A stretch of DNA of 64,000 bases from Bacillota bacterium (GCA_023388055.1 JAEWGW010000022.1:62001-126000); one strand, 5' to 3'. Positions 36,235 to 45,552 are shown, numbered from the stretch's first letter. Numbers and translations: made by a program. Notes: generated from the sequence alone by a model not told the origin.

Positions 36235-36284
36235 AAAAATGGTTAGAAGCGGGCCGCGGATAACACGGATCACTTCTAACCATT
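36235..36284 (-). terminator. Terminator of the DUF2249 operon
   Basis: AATGGTTAGAAG and CTTCTAACCATT are perfect 12-bp inverted arms 23 nt apart. On the minus strand the stem runs into TTTTTGG, 24 bp after the last stop of the operon. Confidence 0.75.
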
Positions 36285-36307
36285 CTCGATTCGCAAACCT
36301 ATCTTTT

Positions 36308-36661
36308 TCACGGATTTAACAGTAACTTCCCTTCTTCTGCAGCCTTCAGAAATTCGCCGACGGGTAAGAGTTCATCTTCATGGATGGGTTTCGGCCGGAT
36401 ACTGACATATCCATCCTCTGATTCCAGAGCCTCCGTACCGATAAGAGACTTTATAATGGAAAGGCCCCATAAGAGGGAGGGATCCTGAATCTCATGTGTT
36501 TTTACCTGCTGTTTGACGTTATAAACATCCTCATAGCCCATGAAAGATAATACAATCACATGCTGTACCTGATGACTATTGGATAGGACAAAAACCCTTC
36601 GATATCCATGAGGGACATGACCAACAGGCAGCCAGCTTACGACAAGCGGTTCTTTACACAC
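36308..36661 (-). CDS. Unknown protein in the DUF2249 operon
   Basis: 117 residues from GTG 36661, overlapping the DUF2249 gene by 8 bp. No good ribosome site precedes it, so it is probably made by translational coupling. Soluble, with no motif I recognise. Its linkage to a DUF2249 protein and an Fnr-type promoter suggests a role under oxygen limitation. Confidence 0.65.
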   Translation of the reverse strand: MCKEPLVVSWLPVGHVPHGYRRVFVLSNSHQVQHVIVLSFMGYEDVYNVKQQVKTHEIQDPSLLWGLSIIKSLIGTEALESEDGYVSIRPKPIHEDELLPVGEFLKAAEEGKLLLNP

Positions 36662-36887
36662 GTCCGATTTTTACACGGAAGGTTACCGGTCCTTGCTCCA
36701 TGTATTCCCATGTAAATTGATTAGGCCGTTCAATTCCAAATTGGAAAAACAAAGGCTTGGGATCATGGTCATTGATTAACAGCATCGCTTCTCCGGATTG
36801 CAACGCATCAAAGGTTTCAAAAATAACCTTGTGTTTAATTTGTGGGGGATACTCTGTGGCATTTACTGTAGACGTATAGTTTTCCAT
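36654..36887 (-). CDS. DUF2249-domain protein
   Basis: 77 residues. The central VIFETFDALQSGEAMLLINDHDPKPLFFQF is the DUF2249 signature, a small TusA-like fold often found beside denitrification or nitric-oxide genes in Bacillota. Middle gene of a three-gene operon behind a TGTGA-N6-TCACA site. Biochemical function unknown. Confidence 0.88.
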   Translation of the reverse strand: MENYTSTVNATEYPPQIKHKVIFETFDALQSGEAMLLINDHDPKPLFFQFGIERPNQFTWEYMEQGPVTFRVKIGRV

Positions 36888-36908
36888 TTTATTTCCTCCT
36901 AAGAATAG

Positions 36909-37223
36909 TTATTTTGCACAATGCTCATGATACAGGGTGGAGATGACACCGAAGAAAGCATAATAAAATTCTTCTGGAGCCGTTAATCGGAAATGACCCA
37001 CCTCCTCGCAAGAAAAGTTAAGGGCCTTTTCCAATAAGTGATACGTGGAGTAGGCATAGAAACAAAAGTATTTATACTCGAATTTTGGCATTTTATCGTA
37101 GATGACGGAAATTTCATCTTTGTAGTGATCGATATTTTTTACTGCCTCTTTAACGATCGTTTCAATATCCTCAAGACTTGCTTCAAGCAGCAACTCATTG
37201 TTTTCTATGTGGACATTTGCCAT
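36909..37223 (-). CDS. Unknown small protein, first gene of the DUF2249 operon
   Basis: 104 residues from ATG 37223 (AGGGGTGAT upstream); the frame is open further upstream but through the promoter. Mostly helical, aromatic-rich (YKYFCFYAYSTYHLLEKAL), with H/C/E residues that could bind metal or heme (STLYHEHC at the end). No family recognised. Confidence 0.65.
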   Translation of the reverse strand: MANVHIENNELLLEASLEDIETIVKEAVKNIDHYKDEISVIYDKMPKFEYKYFCFYAYSTYHLLEKALNFSCEEVGHFRLTAPEEFYYAFFGVISTLYHEHCAK

Positions 37224-37287
37224 TGATATCACCCCTATCCTATTAAAAGTATCCTGCCGGGTACTGTTAACTTCTTTACTCATCATT

Positions 37288-37329
37288 ATTCTAATGGATG
37301 TACCTTTATAGTTTGTGATCTCTGTCACA
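37288..37329 (-). promoter_or_regulatory. Bacillus-type Fnr box and promoter of the DUF2249 operon
   Basis: TGTGATCTCTGTCACA (37314-37329) is a perfect TGTGA-N6-TCACA site, the Bacillus Fnr consensus. On the minus strand a -10 hexamer TAGAAT at 37293-37288 puts the box centre about 40.5 bp upstream of the start, a class II position. CRP-type consensus is identical, but Bacillota lack a cAMP-CRP system. Confidence 0.65.
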
Positions 37330-37444
37330 TTTAGCGAGCTGCAATTGTTTCGGCATATCGATTGAAAAACACAAAAAGAGCCGGCGCGGCGACCAGCTCC
37401 TGGAACAGAATGCGCAAACATGCAGCCTTTGTAATGGAACGAAT

Positions 37445-38257
37445 TTATGATTTTTCCATTCTCAATAATGCCAAAAGATCATCGAAGATGCCAGGTGTCG
37501 TAAATATAACCTCTTCACCATAAAGCTCATTGGGGATACCATTGGGCACTGCTTGTACATGGCTAGTTAACACTCCCGCCTCCCGCGCAATCAAGCCTGC
37601 TGCGGCTACATCCCACGGTGAAAGACTTTCCGTATGTGCATCTAATTTTCCGGAAGCCACATAACAGATGTCTACGGTCGGCGCGGCAAAACGCCGAATG
37701 TCACGGCAGCTCCTTCTGAGCCGACTCACTCTTTCGATGGCTGGCTGTACTTTTGCCGAATCATGCGGAAAACCCGTGCCAATGACAGCATCCAGCAGCG
37801 AAGTACATGGGCGAATTCGCAGACGCTCACCATTGCAATAGGAGCCTTCCCCTTTAATCCCAACATAAGTACAGTTCAAGTCTGGAGCGTATACCGCCCC
37901 GGCCAGTACAACACCATCAAGGGCAAAAGCCAGTGAAATTCCATAATGAGGCAGGCTCCGGGCAAAATTGACGGTTCCATCTAAGGGGTCCACTACCCAA
38001 ACGGGACCGTCAAACTTGAAATTATCCCAGCTATGTAGTCCATTTTCCTCCGAAAGAATGCGATGTTCCGGGAATCGGCCTCTTATGGCCTCTTGAATGA
38101 TTCGTTCCGATAACAGATCCGCAGATGTCACCAGTTCACCAAAATCCTTGTAATCCACTTCAATGTTTTCCCGACGCCGCAATTCGGAAATACTGTCACC
38201 CGCTTGTGTAACCGTCTGTTCTGCAAACAAGGCCAATTCTCGAAGATCGAACTTCAT
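37445..38257 (-). CDS. Inositol monophosphatase-family phosphatase
   Basis: 270 residues. Metal and catalytic motifs: SEENG, WVVDPLDGTVNFA and WDVAAAGLIAREAG, all intact. Hydrolyses inositol phosphate or related sugar-nucleotide phosphates (also CysQ- or SuhB-like roles). Located 16 bp downstream of an alpha/beta hydrolase on the same strand. Confidence 0.9.
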   Translation of the reverse strand: MKFDLRELALFAEQTVTQAGDSISELRRRENIEVDYKDFGELVTSADLLSERIIQEAIRGRFPEHRILSEENGLHSWDNFKFDGPVWVVDPLDGTVNFARSLPHYGISLAFALDGVVLAGAVYAPDLNCTYVGIKGEGSYCNGERLRIRPCTSLLDAVIGTGFPHDSAKVQPAIERVSRLRRSCRDIRRFAAPTVDICYVASGKLDAHTESLSPWDVAAAGLIAREAGVLTSHVQAVPNGIPNELYGEEVIFTTPGIFDDLLALLRMEKS

Positions 38258-38273
38258 TTCGTTTCCATCCCCC

Positions 38274-39323
38274 TCAGTTCGAAATCGCTGCTGCTTTGAT
38301 TTCTTGTTCCATCTCTTCAGAATACAGCCCCTTCGTAAAAAAGATCTTTCTCAAGCTTTGATAGGCTGCATCATTTTGCAGCATCGCGTGTGTGTCATGA
38401 ACGACAACCCGTTTCGCTTTGGGATAAGCATGGCTTATCACTTCAGCAGCCTTTACAGAGAATTGATTGTCCACATCTCCAATCAGCAGTAAGACTTCTC
38501 CCGGGTAGCTTCGTCTCTTTTCCGTAAGATTGATAATCGGAACATCCAGCTTCCCTTTGCTCAGCAGGTCCTCCAATTTCGTTAATGTCTCAGGGCTCTC
38601 TTGCTTCATCATTTCTGTGAAGGGACTGCCTATGTTGACGATTTCACCATCTATTGCAATGTCTGGGGCACCGGTTGCCTCTAACATCACTTTGGATACA
38701 TGCTCGCCATACTTCGCCAGATATTCCTGAATCAATATCCCGGCACCGGAAGTTCCGTACAGCATGATCTTACCATCAGGTGGCAGGAGCCCCTTCTTTT
38801 CAAGATCCTGCCGCACTTTTTCAATATCCTCGATCTGTTGCTCAGTCCCATAAAGCCTCATTGCCCTTTTGTAATCTACCGAACCGCCCTTCTGGTAAAC
38901 CTCTGGAAAAAGTGCAGGGGAGGAGCCCCTTCTGCCCATAACAACGTAAGACATCCCGGGAAGCTTCAGCTCGAATGCTTTAAAGTCAGTTTGGGTGTTT
39001 ACCTTGTTCTGCTGGCCATCCGTAAGATAGAAGATCACATCCTGCTTCGGAGTAAATCCAGGACTTAATAGGTAAAACCCCTTATAGCTGCCTAAGCTGG
39101 AATCCTGATGATCAACTGGCAGTTCAATATAGATGTGACTTGAATCCGGGGGCATCTCAGGATAATAATCTGATAAAGCCAGACGCTCCGTAGGAGCCAA
39201 AAAATAAACCCTGTATTGAACATATCCCCAGACTATAGCAGCAACCAATAATACGGAACCAATGAGCAGGCTTCCCTTCCATAGCCTCTTTTTGCTTTTC
39301 TTCGTTCGATTTCCTTGCATCAT
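38274..39323 (-). CDS. Membrane-anchored alpha/beta hydrolase
   Basis: About 349 residues from ATG 39323, 6 nt after GGGAG. A positively charged start and one membrane segment (LLIGSVLLVAAIVWGYVQY) anchor an extracytoplasmic alpha/beta hydrolase with nucleophile elbow YGTSGAG, an acid in IGDVDNQ and histidine in VVHDTHAML. Substrate unknown. It shares an operon with the IMPase-like gene. Confidence 0.8.
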   Translation of the reverse strand: MMQGNRTKKSKKRLWKGSLLIGSVLLVAAIVWGYVQYRVYFLAPTERLALSDYYPEMPPDSSHIYIELPVDHQDSSLGSYKGFYLLSPGFTPKQDVIFYLTDGQQNKVNTQTDFKAFELKLPGMSYVVMGRRGSSPALFPEVYQKGGSVDYKRAMRLYGTEQQIEDIEKVRQDLEKKGLLPPDGKIMLYGTSGAGILIQEYLAKYGEHVSKVMLEATGAPDIAIDGEIVNIGSPFTEMMKQESPETLTKLEDLLSKGKLDVPIINLTEKRRSYPGEVLLLIGDVDNQFSVKAAEVISHAYPKAKRVVVHDTHAMLQNDAAYQSLRKIFFTKGLYSEEMEQEIKAAAISN

Positions 39324-39411
39324 TCTTCTCTCCCTGCTATCCACACTTTTAGTCCAACTGCTCCTTTAGTGTAGAGGAGAACATGCAAGCTTACTATCGA
39401 TTCCGCTTTCA

Positions 39412-39433
39412 AAAGCCTTACATCTCTGTAAGG
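39412..39433 (-). terminator. Terminator of the aminoglycoside-phosphotransferase-like gene
   Basis: CCTTACA and TGTAAGG pair in a 7-bp stem (39416-39433); the minus strand continues CTTTTG. Confidence 0.55.
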
Positions 39434-39449
39434 TTAGAGCTGAGCGAAC

Positions 39450-40250
39450 TCACACCCAATCATGGAAATGATCCGTTACAAATTGAATTTCGCTCTCATA
39501 ATGAGCCAAGTGGCCCTCATGAACCATTTTTTGAAAAGCAGGATTTCCTTCGGCAGCACCATTTCTAAGCGTATCGCACATGGTAGTTAACCGTTGAATA
39601 ATCCACGGGCACAGTTCATTAGGCACAGGAATTCCATAGGATTCAAAAAACAAGTGAATTCGTTGACGGCGTTCTGCTGCGTGTAATTCCGTTTGATACG
39701 CTACCGTTTTACCCGAAGCGTGGTCGGGAGAGAAGCTCGCAAGCGGAACCGACGTATAAAGGGAATACGCAATGTCCCACATTCTCGGACCAGGTCCAGC
39801 CATGTCAAAATCAATCAGCGCCACTGGATTCCCCTTTTGAAAAACGACATTATACAAAGCAGCATCATTATGACATATCACTTCGTTCTCGCACTCACCC
39901 ACATAACGAAGCTGCCATTTGCCCTTCGTCATGAGAGCAGACCCTTCCGTTGCATCATGAAATTGGCGTAAAAGAAGCGCTACACCAACGAGCGTTTCAT
40001 CCGACCACATGTAAGGTTCAAGTTCAGGGTAATCATTTCCCGGGACTTCCCCTGAAATAAAGGTTACGATTTCCCGGTTGGAGTCATCGATACCAAGAAA
40101 TCTTGGTGCCCCCTCGAAGCCTCTCTCCTCTAGAAGTGTAAGCAGTTCATGAACACTCGGGCTCCAATAACCGGTGGGACGAAGAACCGTATTTTCCTTA
40201 CGGACAATATGATTCATATTTCCGCCTGTTAATACTTCTTCCTGTGTCAC
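39450..40250 (-). CDS. APH-family phosphotransferase
   Basis: 266 residues from GTG 40250, 5 nt after GGGAG; a nearer ATG at 40217 would cut off the conserved EEVLTGGN start. Kinase-like motifs: HNDAALYN (catalytic Asp and metal Asn) and LIDFDMAGPGPRMWDIA. Members phosphorylate aminoglycosides or other small alcohols; the substrate here is unknown and resistance should not be assumed. Confidence 0.85.
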   Translation of the reverse strand: MTQEEVLTGGNMNHIVRKENTVLRPTGYWSPSVHELLTLLEERGFEGAPRFLGIDDSNREIVTFISGEVPGNDYPELEPYMWSDETLVGVALLLRQFHDATEGSALMTKGKWQLRYVGECENEVICHNDAALYNVVFQKGNPVALIDFDMAGPGPRMWDIAYSLYTSVPLASFSPDHASGKTVAYQTELHAAERRQRIHLFFESYGIPVPNELCPWIIQRLTTMCDTLRNGAAEGNPAFQKMVHEGHLAHYESEIQFVTDHFHDWV

Positions 40251-40405
40251 GATGGCTCCCTCTCCTTGCCGGATTCCATGAAAATAACAACCGCCTCCTT
40301 CTTCTACTCCATAAGTATAAAGGAATTTTCGACCTCCAGCATATCCTTCAGCGTTCTTCCGCCGCGATGGAGGATTGCCGCCCCTTTTCATAACATCACA
40401 GAAGA

Positions 40406-40425
40406 CCGCCAAACTAAATTGGCGG
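40406..40425 (-). terminator. Terminator of the DUF2834 gene
   Basis: CCGCCAA and TTGGCGG form a 7-bp stem with an ACTAAA loop, followed on the minus strand by TCTTCTG, 23 bp after the stop. The rest of 40251-40447 shows no gene. Confidence 0.5.
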
Positions 40426-40447
40426 CCTTGATGAGAGATACGATCTG

Positions 40448-40771
40448 CTATAATCCCGAGTGCTTCTCCACGTGTACTTGCCGAAGGAACAGAAACAAGG
40501 GCAGTCCCAGCGAAGGACCAACCAATAGGGTACCCGCAACCGGCAGCCATAAATATTTCATTCGATTCCTGTTTCCTTCGAACAGAATGAATCCGATAAG
40601 CACGATGGCGGCAATGAGAACATCCATCCATGCAAAAGCGCTGATACGCGTACTGGTTATGCCTTCCAATAAGAGGGACATATGAAGGCCGTTGTTCATG
40701 ACCCAAGGAATGAATTGCGAATAGGGCAGGACAAGTCCCAACAAAGATAATATGCCGTAAAAAATCTTCAT
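40448..40771 (-). CDS. DUF2834-like integral membrane protein
   Basis: 107 residues, about three membrane segments, with GGAGGG upstream of ATG 40771. The pattern GLVLPYSQFIPWVMNNG followed by MDVLIAAIVLIGFILFEGNR matches DUF2834. Function unknown. Confidence 0.75.
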   Translation of the reverse strand: MKIFYGILSLLGLVLPYSQFIPWVMNNGLHMSLLLEGITSTRISAFAWMDVLIAAIVLIGFILFEGNRNRMKYLWLPVAGTLLVGPSLGLPLFLFLRQVHVEKHSGL

Positions 40772-40824
40772 TCATAACCCTCCATTCGTATATCGTTTAG
40801 CAATATGGATTCATCCATGGGGAA

Positions 40825-41577
40825 TTAAGGTTTTTTAGCTACATACAAAACGATCGTGTCATTAAGTGTTATTTTATTGCCTGCGTCTAAAACAGCAGTC
40901 CGTATCCCCTCAAAAAAGCTCGTTCGATAGGGCTCTTCTAACATAATATGGTCGCAATGTGTACCTGTATACAATACAAATTCATCTGCATTGAATTCTC
41001 TTGTTTTGTGATATTTTTGGGTTTCAAAATCAACAAAACCATATTTATCAACATTGTTATAAGCTAAGCTGCAGGTATATTTTTTTTCAGGATAAAAATA
41101 CGTATCATACACTTCTTGTATTTTAGCATACAGAGCTTCGTTAGGCGTTTTATAATCGGTTCGAGTCATCATCATTGCGAATGTCCCGCCACGTTTTAGT
41201 AAATGATATACCTTGGGGAAGCCGATTTCCTCCGGTATCCATTGAATCGTCGCAGCAGAATAGACCAAATCAAATTTCTGTTGTCCAAAATCATATTTCT
41301 CAAAATCTGCATGTACAATATCAAAATTGTGATATGAATGAAACTTATTCTTTGTATATTCTGCAAGATGTTCTCCAAGTTCAATCGCTACATACGAACA
41401 GCCTGTTTGTAATATGGGTTCAGTGGCTTGCCCTGTTCCGGGACCGATTTCAAGAACTGTTTTATCCGCATCAAGTTGTGCATACTGAATGACATCAGCA
41501 AAAACCTCCTCACAATAACGAGGCCTCCATTTGTCGAATTGCTCTGGTATACGGTCAAACACTTTTCTCAACTCCAT
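40825..41577 (-). CDS. Class I SAM-dependent methyltransferase
   Basis: 250 residues from ATG 41577 (GGGAGGGG upstream). Motif I VLEIGPGTGQAT, then IELGEHLAEY and LVYSAATIQWI, the layout of methyltransferase type 11/25 small-molecule enzymes. Substrate unknown. Confidence 0.88.
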   Translation of the reverse strand: MELRKVFDRIPEQFDKWRPRYCEEVFADVIQYAQLDADKTVLEIGPGTGQATEPILQTGCSYVAIELGEHLAEYTKNKFHSYHNFDIVHADFEKYDFGQQKFDLVYSAATIQWIPEEIGFPKVYHLLKRGGTFAMMMTRTDYKTPNEALYAKIQEVYDTYFYPEKKYTCSLAYNNVDKYGFVDFETQKYHKTREFNADEFVLYTGTHCDHIMLEEPYRTSFFEGIRTAVLDAGNKITLNDTIVLYVAKKP

Positions 41578-41629
41578 GATCTTTCCCCTCCCAAACAAAA
41601 TATAATTCCAACTGTCGAAAGCTCTTCAG

Positions 41630-42628
41630 TTAAACTAATGAATCATAAATGTCTTTCCCCGCCAGCCATTCTTTACACAGTTCTATTTTTTGAACCATAT
41701 CGTTCTTAATCCAGCCATTTCTCTGAGAATCACGGATAAAAAACACATAGCTCACGAATACGTCCATCAGCATCAGGCCTTCAACGCACCTTAAGCTTTC
41801 CGTATGAAACGAGGTTTCAGATGAGTACCCCTCAAGAAATTTGTCCCGTTGTTTGCTTTCGAACAACCAAGATGCGCTGCCGATATCGAATAAATAATGA
41901 CCGTAACCAGATAGGCAAAAATCGATAAAACAAGGTTCCCCCCTTTCATTGATGATGATATTTCCCTTCTGGAAATCTGCATGAATTAAACCCCACGTTC
42001 CTTCCTTCGAGTCCAATTCTCTCATTAACCCCTTTACCCGGGAAAGCACTTCGCTCATAATCTCATAATGCTCTAAACGATATAAGCCTGCTTCTACACC
42101 ATACCTTAGCTCCTCAAGCGCAGTATCGATTCTTTCCATGCCATACACCGGTCTATGTAAATTCTTCAGAGTCGCACTCGACCGGGCAAAATTATGGAGC
42201 CGCGCAAGATTAACGCCTATGTTGTACACGATTTCATCCAGTTGTGCTTCTTCTTGAGTAAATGTATTCCCATCAATCCACTCGAGAAGAGTTGCATAAC
42301 AGGGTGAACCGTTCTCCTCCGGGGGAACTTCCGTTACATATTCCCCGAAGCTGTTCCGAACGGGCATTTGTACCTGCAGCACATGATTATGGCCTAGTTC
42401 CTGCAGCAACAAGACCTCGGATTGCAGCCCCTCCAACGTGTGCTGAATACCAAACAGCCCTTTTGTTACGGGCTCATGAATGCGCAGCAAGTAGGTCCTG
42501 CCGCTGCCGCGGTCAGTTATGCTGTATGTCAAATTTTCATTGTGTCTAATAAACTCTATAACCGGCTCTGCAACCGGGTAACTCTCAAGCACTTTCCGGG
42601 CCTTCTGTTCATGATTCACTTTGCTCAT
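41630..42628 (-). CDS. APH-family phosphotransferase (fructosamine/homoserine-kinase-like)
   Basis: 332 residues. Catalytic HADFQKGN and metal-binding FIDFCLSGYGHYLFDIG are intact, and the N-lobe has YSITDRGSGRTYLLRIHEP. Similar in layout to the homoserine-kinase-II/choline-kinase branch. Same strand as the methyltransferase 52 bp downstream. Substrate unknown. Confidence 0.85.
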   Translation of the reverse strand: MSKVNHEQKARKVLESYPVAEPVIEFIRHNENLTYSITDRGSGRTYLLRIHEPVTKGLFGIQHTLEGLQSEVLLLQELGHNHVLQVQMPVRNSFGEYVTEVPPEENGSPCYATLLEWIDGNTFTQEEAQLDEIVYNIGVNLARLHNFARSSATLKNLHRPVYGMERIDTALEELRYGVEAGLYRLEHYEIMSEVLSRVKGLMRELDSKEGTWGLIHADFQKGNIIINERGEPCFIDFCLSGYGHYLFDIGSASWLFESKQRDKFLEGYSSETSFHTESLRCVEGLMLMDVFVSYVFFIRDSQRNGWIKNDMVQKIELCKEWLAGKDIYDSLV

Positions 42629-42837
42629 CCCTCTCCTGGAAATTCTAAGAAATCAAAGTTTACTACTTCGTCCCATAAAACAATAGGTACAAAACACATA
42701 TAGCTAAACTTTAGCTTAAGCCCGACTCAAGCAATTTTGAACCATATATCCTTTGCTTCACGGTTCTTAATCCTTATGTTAGTTAATGACAGTTGTGTTC
42801 GGGAAAAATCTATTGTATATTATATTATGTAAAATTA

Positions 42838-42851
42838 AATTGTATACAATT
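42838..42851 (+). promoter_or_regulatory. OhrR operator
   Basis: AATTGTATACAATT is a perfect 14-bp palindrome 21 bp before the ohr start, downstream of an AT-rich -10 region. It matches the core of the Bacillus OhrR site. No ohrR gene lies in the window, so the repressor is encoded elsewhere. Confidence 0.75.
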
Positions 42852-42872
42852 GTTTAGAAGGAGAGATGTAAA

Positions 42873-43298
42873 GTGGAAGCATTATACACAGCAATCGCAA
42901 CTGCAGAAGGCGGAAGAAACGGCAAGGTGATTTCTTCCGACGGAGTGTTAGATATTAATGTTCGGATGCCTAAGGCGCTGGGCGGCAACGGCGAGGAAGG
43001 AACGAATCCGGAGCAGCTGTTCGCCGCAGGTTATGCCGCATGCTTCGATAGCGCGTTAAATTTGGTGGCCCGTACGAAGAAAATCCAGCACTCGGGGACG
43101 GATGTTACCGCGCATGTTAGTATCGGCAAAGCTTCAGACGGTGGATTCGAGCTGGCTGCTCAGCTGCATGTCAATATCGACGGAGTCGAACAGCATGTAG
43201 CAGAGGAGCTTGTTCAAGCTGCTCATGGCGTATGTCCGTACTCCAGGGCTACCCGCGGCAATATCGACGTGAAGTTGGTCGTGAACGGGCAACAATAA
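42873..43298 (+). CDS. ohr: Organic hydroperoxide resistance protein Ohr
   Basis: 141 residues from GTG 42873 (AGAAGGAGAG upstream). Both catalytic cysteines are present: C57 in AAGYAACFDSAL and C121 in GVCPYSRATRGN, plus the MPKALGG loop with the conserved residues around the active site. Reduces organic hydroperoxides using dihydrolipoyl thiols. Preceded by an OhrR palindrome, followed by a terminator. Confidence 0.95.
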   Translation: MEALYTAIATAEGGRNGKVISSDGVLDINVRMPKALGGNGEEGTNPEQLFAAGYAACFDSALNLVARTKKIQHSGTDVTAHVSIGKASDGGFELAAQLHVNIDGVEQHVAEELVQAAHGVCPYSRATRGNIDVKLVVNGQQ

Positions 43299-43338
43299 AG
43301 AGGGTGGAACGCGCACCTTCATCCACACTCGGACATTT

Positions 43339-43372
43339 AAGACACGGAGCCTCTTGGGGCTCGGTGTCTTTT
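43339..43372 (+). terminator. Terminator of ohr
   Basis: AAGACACGGAGCC and GGCTCGGTGTCTT pair in a 13-bp stem with one mismatch, followed by TT and a pyrimidine-rich tail. Confidence 0.8.
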
Positions 43373-43518
43373 GCGCGCGAATCCACATTCCTCCTCTATT
43401 CTCCTCATTCAACAGCCTCTATCTATTTACATATCCGTCTTCCGGTCTCTCCCATTATATTAATTTTCTAGTATAATAACCTCATACGACTTATTAGGGT
43501 GGGAAAAGGAGCGTTATT

Positions 43519-45537
43519 ATGGAATATCATGTATCCATACATGGGAATGATCAGCACAAGGGAACAGCCGATCAGCCCCTTCGCACCATATCGCGCGCTG
43601 CGGCTCAAGCCATGGCTGGTGATACGGTAATTGTTCATGCCGGCGTATACAGGGAATGGGTTAACCCGGTTCATGGAGGAACAGCGGAGCATAGAATCAT
43701 ATATCGATCTGCAGGAGACGGGGAGGTCGTCATTACAGGAGCTGAACGGATTACCAACTGGATGTCTGAAGGAGACCATGTTTGGAGTACAGAGGTGCTC
43801 AATTCCATTTTTTCTGTTCGTAATCCTTTTGAGGTGGAGTTGAGTGGAGACTGGTTATTTGACGGGCTATTCCCGGTTCATCTCGGCGATGTATATTTGG
43901 ATGGCAAATCCTTGTATGAATGCGATAGTCTTGAAAAAGTTCACAAGCCCGAGGTTTGGCCCCAAGCCAAATACCAAGCCGATTCATTGTTACAATGGTA
44001 TGCCCAGGTGGGTTCTACGACAACAAAAATCTGGGCTAATTTTGGCGGAAAAGATCCCCGTAAGGAGAATGTGGAAATCAATGTACGTCCTTATTGCTTC
44101 TGGCCTGAGAAACCAGGACTTGACTATATAACTGTAAGCGGCTTCACCCTTCGTCAAGCCTCTCCCCTATGGGCGCCGCCTACTGACTACCAGGAGGGTT
44201 TGATCGGACCTCACTGGAGCAAGGGCTGGATAATTGAAAACAATATCATTAGTGAATCCAAATGCGTGGGTATTAGCCTGGGTACCGAAATCGGTACAGG
44301 TCACACCAAGTCTTCGGAGAAGCATATGAAAGGCGGTACACAGCGTGAGCAGGAGGTTATTCTACGGGCATTACGCTCCGGCTGGCATAAGGATAGAGTC
44401 GGCAGTCACATCGTTCGAGGCAATGTGATTCATGATTGCGAACAGGCCGGTATTGTGGGCCATATGGGAGGCGCCTTCAGCCGTATTTATCAGAACCGTA
44501 TCTACAATATTCACCACAAGCGGCTCAGACACGGTGCCGAAGTGGCGGGAATTAAGCTGCATGCTTCCCTGGATACGCAAATTAGTGAAAATATAATCTA
44601 TAGCTGTTACCGTGCGATTTGGCTTGACTGGCAGGCACAAGGCACCCGCATCAGCCGCAATGTATGTTTTGATAACCCTTCTGAAGACCTCTTTGTTGAG
44701 GTTTGCCATGGTCCGTATATGGTCGATCATAATCTGTTCCTCTCCCCCATGAATTTTAGAAATATGGCACAGGGCGGAGCATTTGCTCACAATCTTTTTG
44801 CAGGCAAATTTGTAGTTCGTTCCGAAATCACCCGTATTACGCCATATCACTTCCCACACGAGACAGCAATGGCCGGATACTCCAATATCACGGGAGGCGA
44901 TGACAGATACTACAACAATCTCTTTTTGGGTGATAACGACGTTACGAAGGAACCTGTTCCAATCACCTTTTTTGAGCATCTGCCACTCAAACCAAGGGAT
45001 GAAGCCGGAGAGGATGGGAAGACGGTCATGGATGGTGTTCCGGACAATTCCATTTGCTACCTGCATCCTGTGGGACTGGGCGGCTACAATAAACATCCTG
45101 ATGTGAAGGATAAGCAGTGGTGGGAATACACCAAGGAGGAGCTTATCCAGCTTGGCGATGCCGCGAAGGATATCTTTATCGGAAATGCAGTTCTTCCGGT
45201 GGCGATGGGCGGAAATGTATTTCTTAACCACGCGGCTCCAAGCAGTCATGAACCCAATGCGAGGATCTATGCGCAGAAGGGCCTAGAAATTGAGGTTAAT
45301 CCTGCCCAAGGGAAAGTGCACATTCAGATTCATGAGCCCGAATTGCTTCGGGGAGCCTCTGCCATGATGGTTACCACTGACCTGCTTGGAAAAACGTATC
45401 ACGCCGACATGAAGTATGAGGAGCCGGACAGCACCCCCTATCATTTTGACACCGACTTTTTCGGAATTAAGAGACCCGATGCAAATGTCACACCGGGTCC
45501 GTTTGAATTCATCGAAAATGGTACCATCGATTTTTAA
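43519..45537 (+). CDS. GH120 beta-xylosidase (right-handed parallel beta-helix)
   Basis: 672 residues with no signal peptide, so cytoplasmic. The N-terminus reads as an exo-acting beta-helix enzyme (GDTVIVHAGVYREWVNPVHGG). Segments GLIGPHWSKGWIIENNII, AGIVGHMGG and IWLDWQAQGTRIS closely match my recollection of XylC of Thermoanaerobacterium. The expected nucleophile/acid pair is D370 and E394 (FVEVCHGPYMVDHN). Would release xylose from imported xylo-oligosaccharides. It stands alone; no xylan operon is adjacent. Confidence 0.85.
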   Translation: MEYHVSIHGNDQHKGTADQPLRTISRAAAQAMAGDTVIVHAGVYREWVNPVHGGTAEHRIIYRSAGDGEVVITGAERITNWMSEGDHVWSTEVLNSIFSVRNPFEVELSGDWLFDGLFPVHLGDVYLDGKSLYECDSLEKVHKPEVWPQAKYQADSLLQWYAQVGSTTTKIWANFGGKDPRKENVEINVRPYCFWPEKPGLDYITVSGFTLRQASPLWAPPTDYQEGLIGPHWSKGWIIENNIISESKCVGISLGTEIGTGHTKSSEKHMKGGTQREQEVILRALRSGWHKDRVGSHIVRGNVIHDCEQAGIVGHMGGAFSRIYQNRIYNIHHKRLRHGAEVAGIKLHASLDTQISENIIYSCYRAIWLDWQAQGTRISRNVCFDNPSEDLFVEVCHGPYMVDHNLFLSPMNFRNMAQGGAFAHNLFAGKFVVRSEITRITPYHFPHETAMAGYSNITGGDDRYYNNLFLGDNDVTKEPVPITFFEHLPLKPRDEAGEDGKTVMDGVPDNSICYLHPVGLGGYNKHPDVKDKQWWEYTKEELIQLGDAAKDIFIGNAVLPVAMGGNVFLNHAAPSSHEPNARIYAQKGLEIEVNPAQGKVHIQIHEPELLRGASAMMVTTDLLGKTYHADMKYEEPDSTPYHFDTDFFGIKRPDANVTPGPFEFIENGTIDF

Positions 45538-45552
45538 ATTTAGTTTCTTATT

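Noticed and set aside
36235..36284. Inverted repeat considered as a transposon end.
   Set aside because: Orientation, U-run and position 24 bp after the operon make a terminator the simpler explanation.
37314..37329. A cAMP-CRP site.
   Set aside because: Sequence is identical to a CRP consensus, but Bacillota of this type do not use cAMP-CRP; the Bacillus Fnr consensus explains it.
39450..42628. Aminoglycoside resistance genes.
   Set aside because: Both kinases belong to the broad APH superfamily without signatures of a known resistance subclass.
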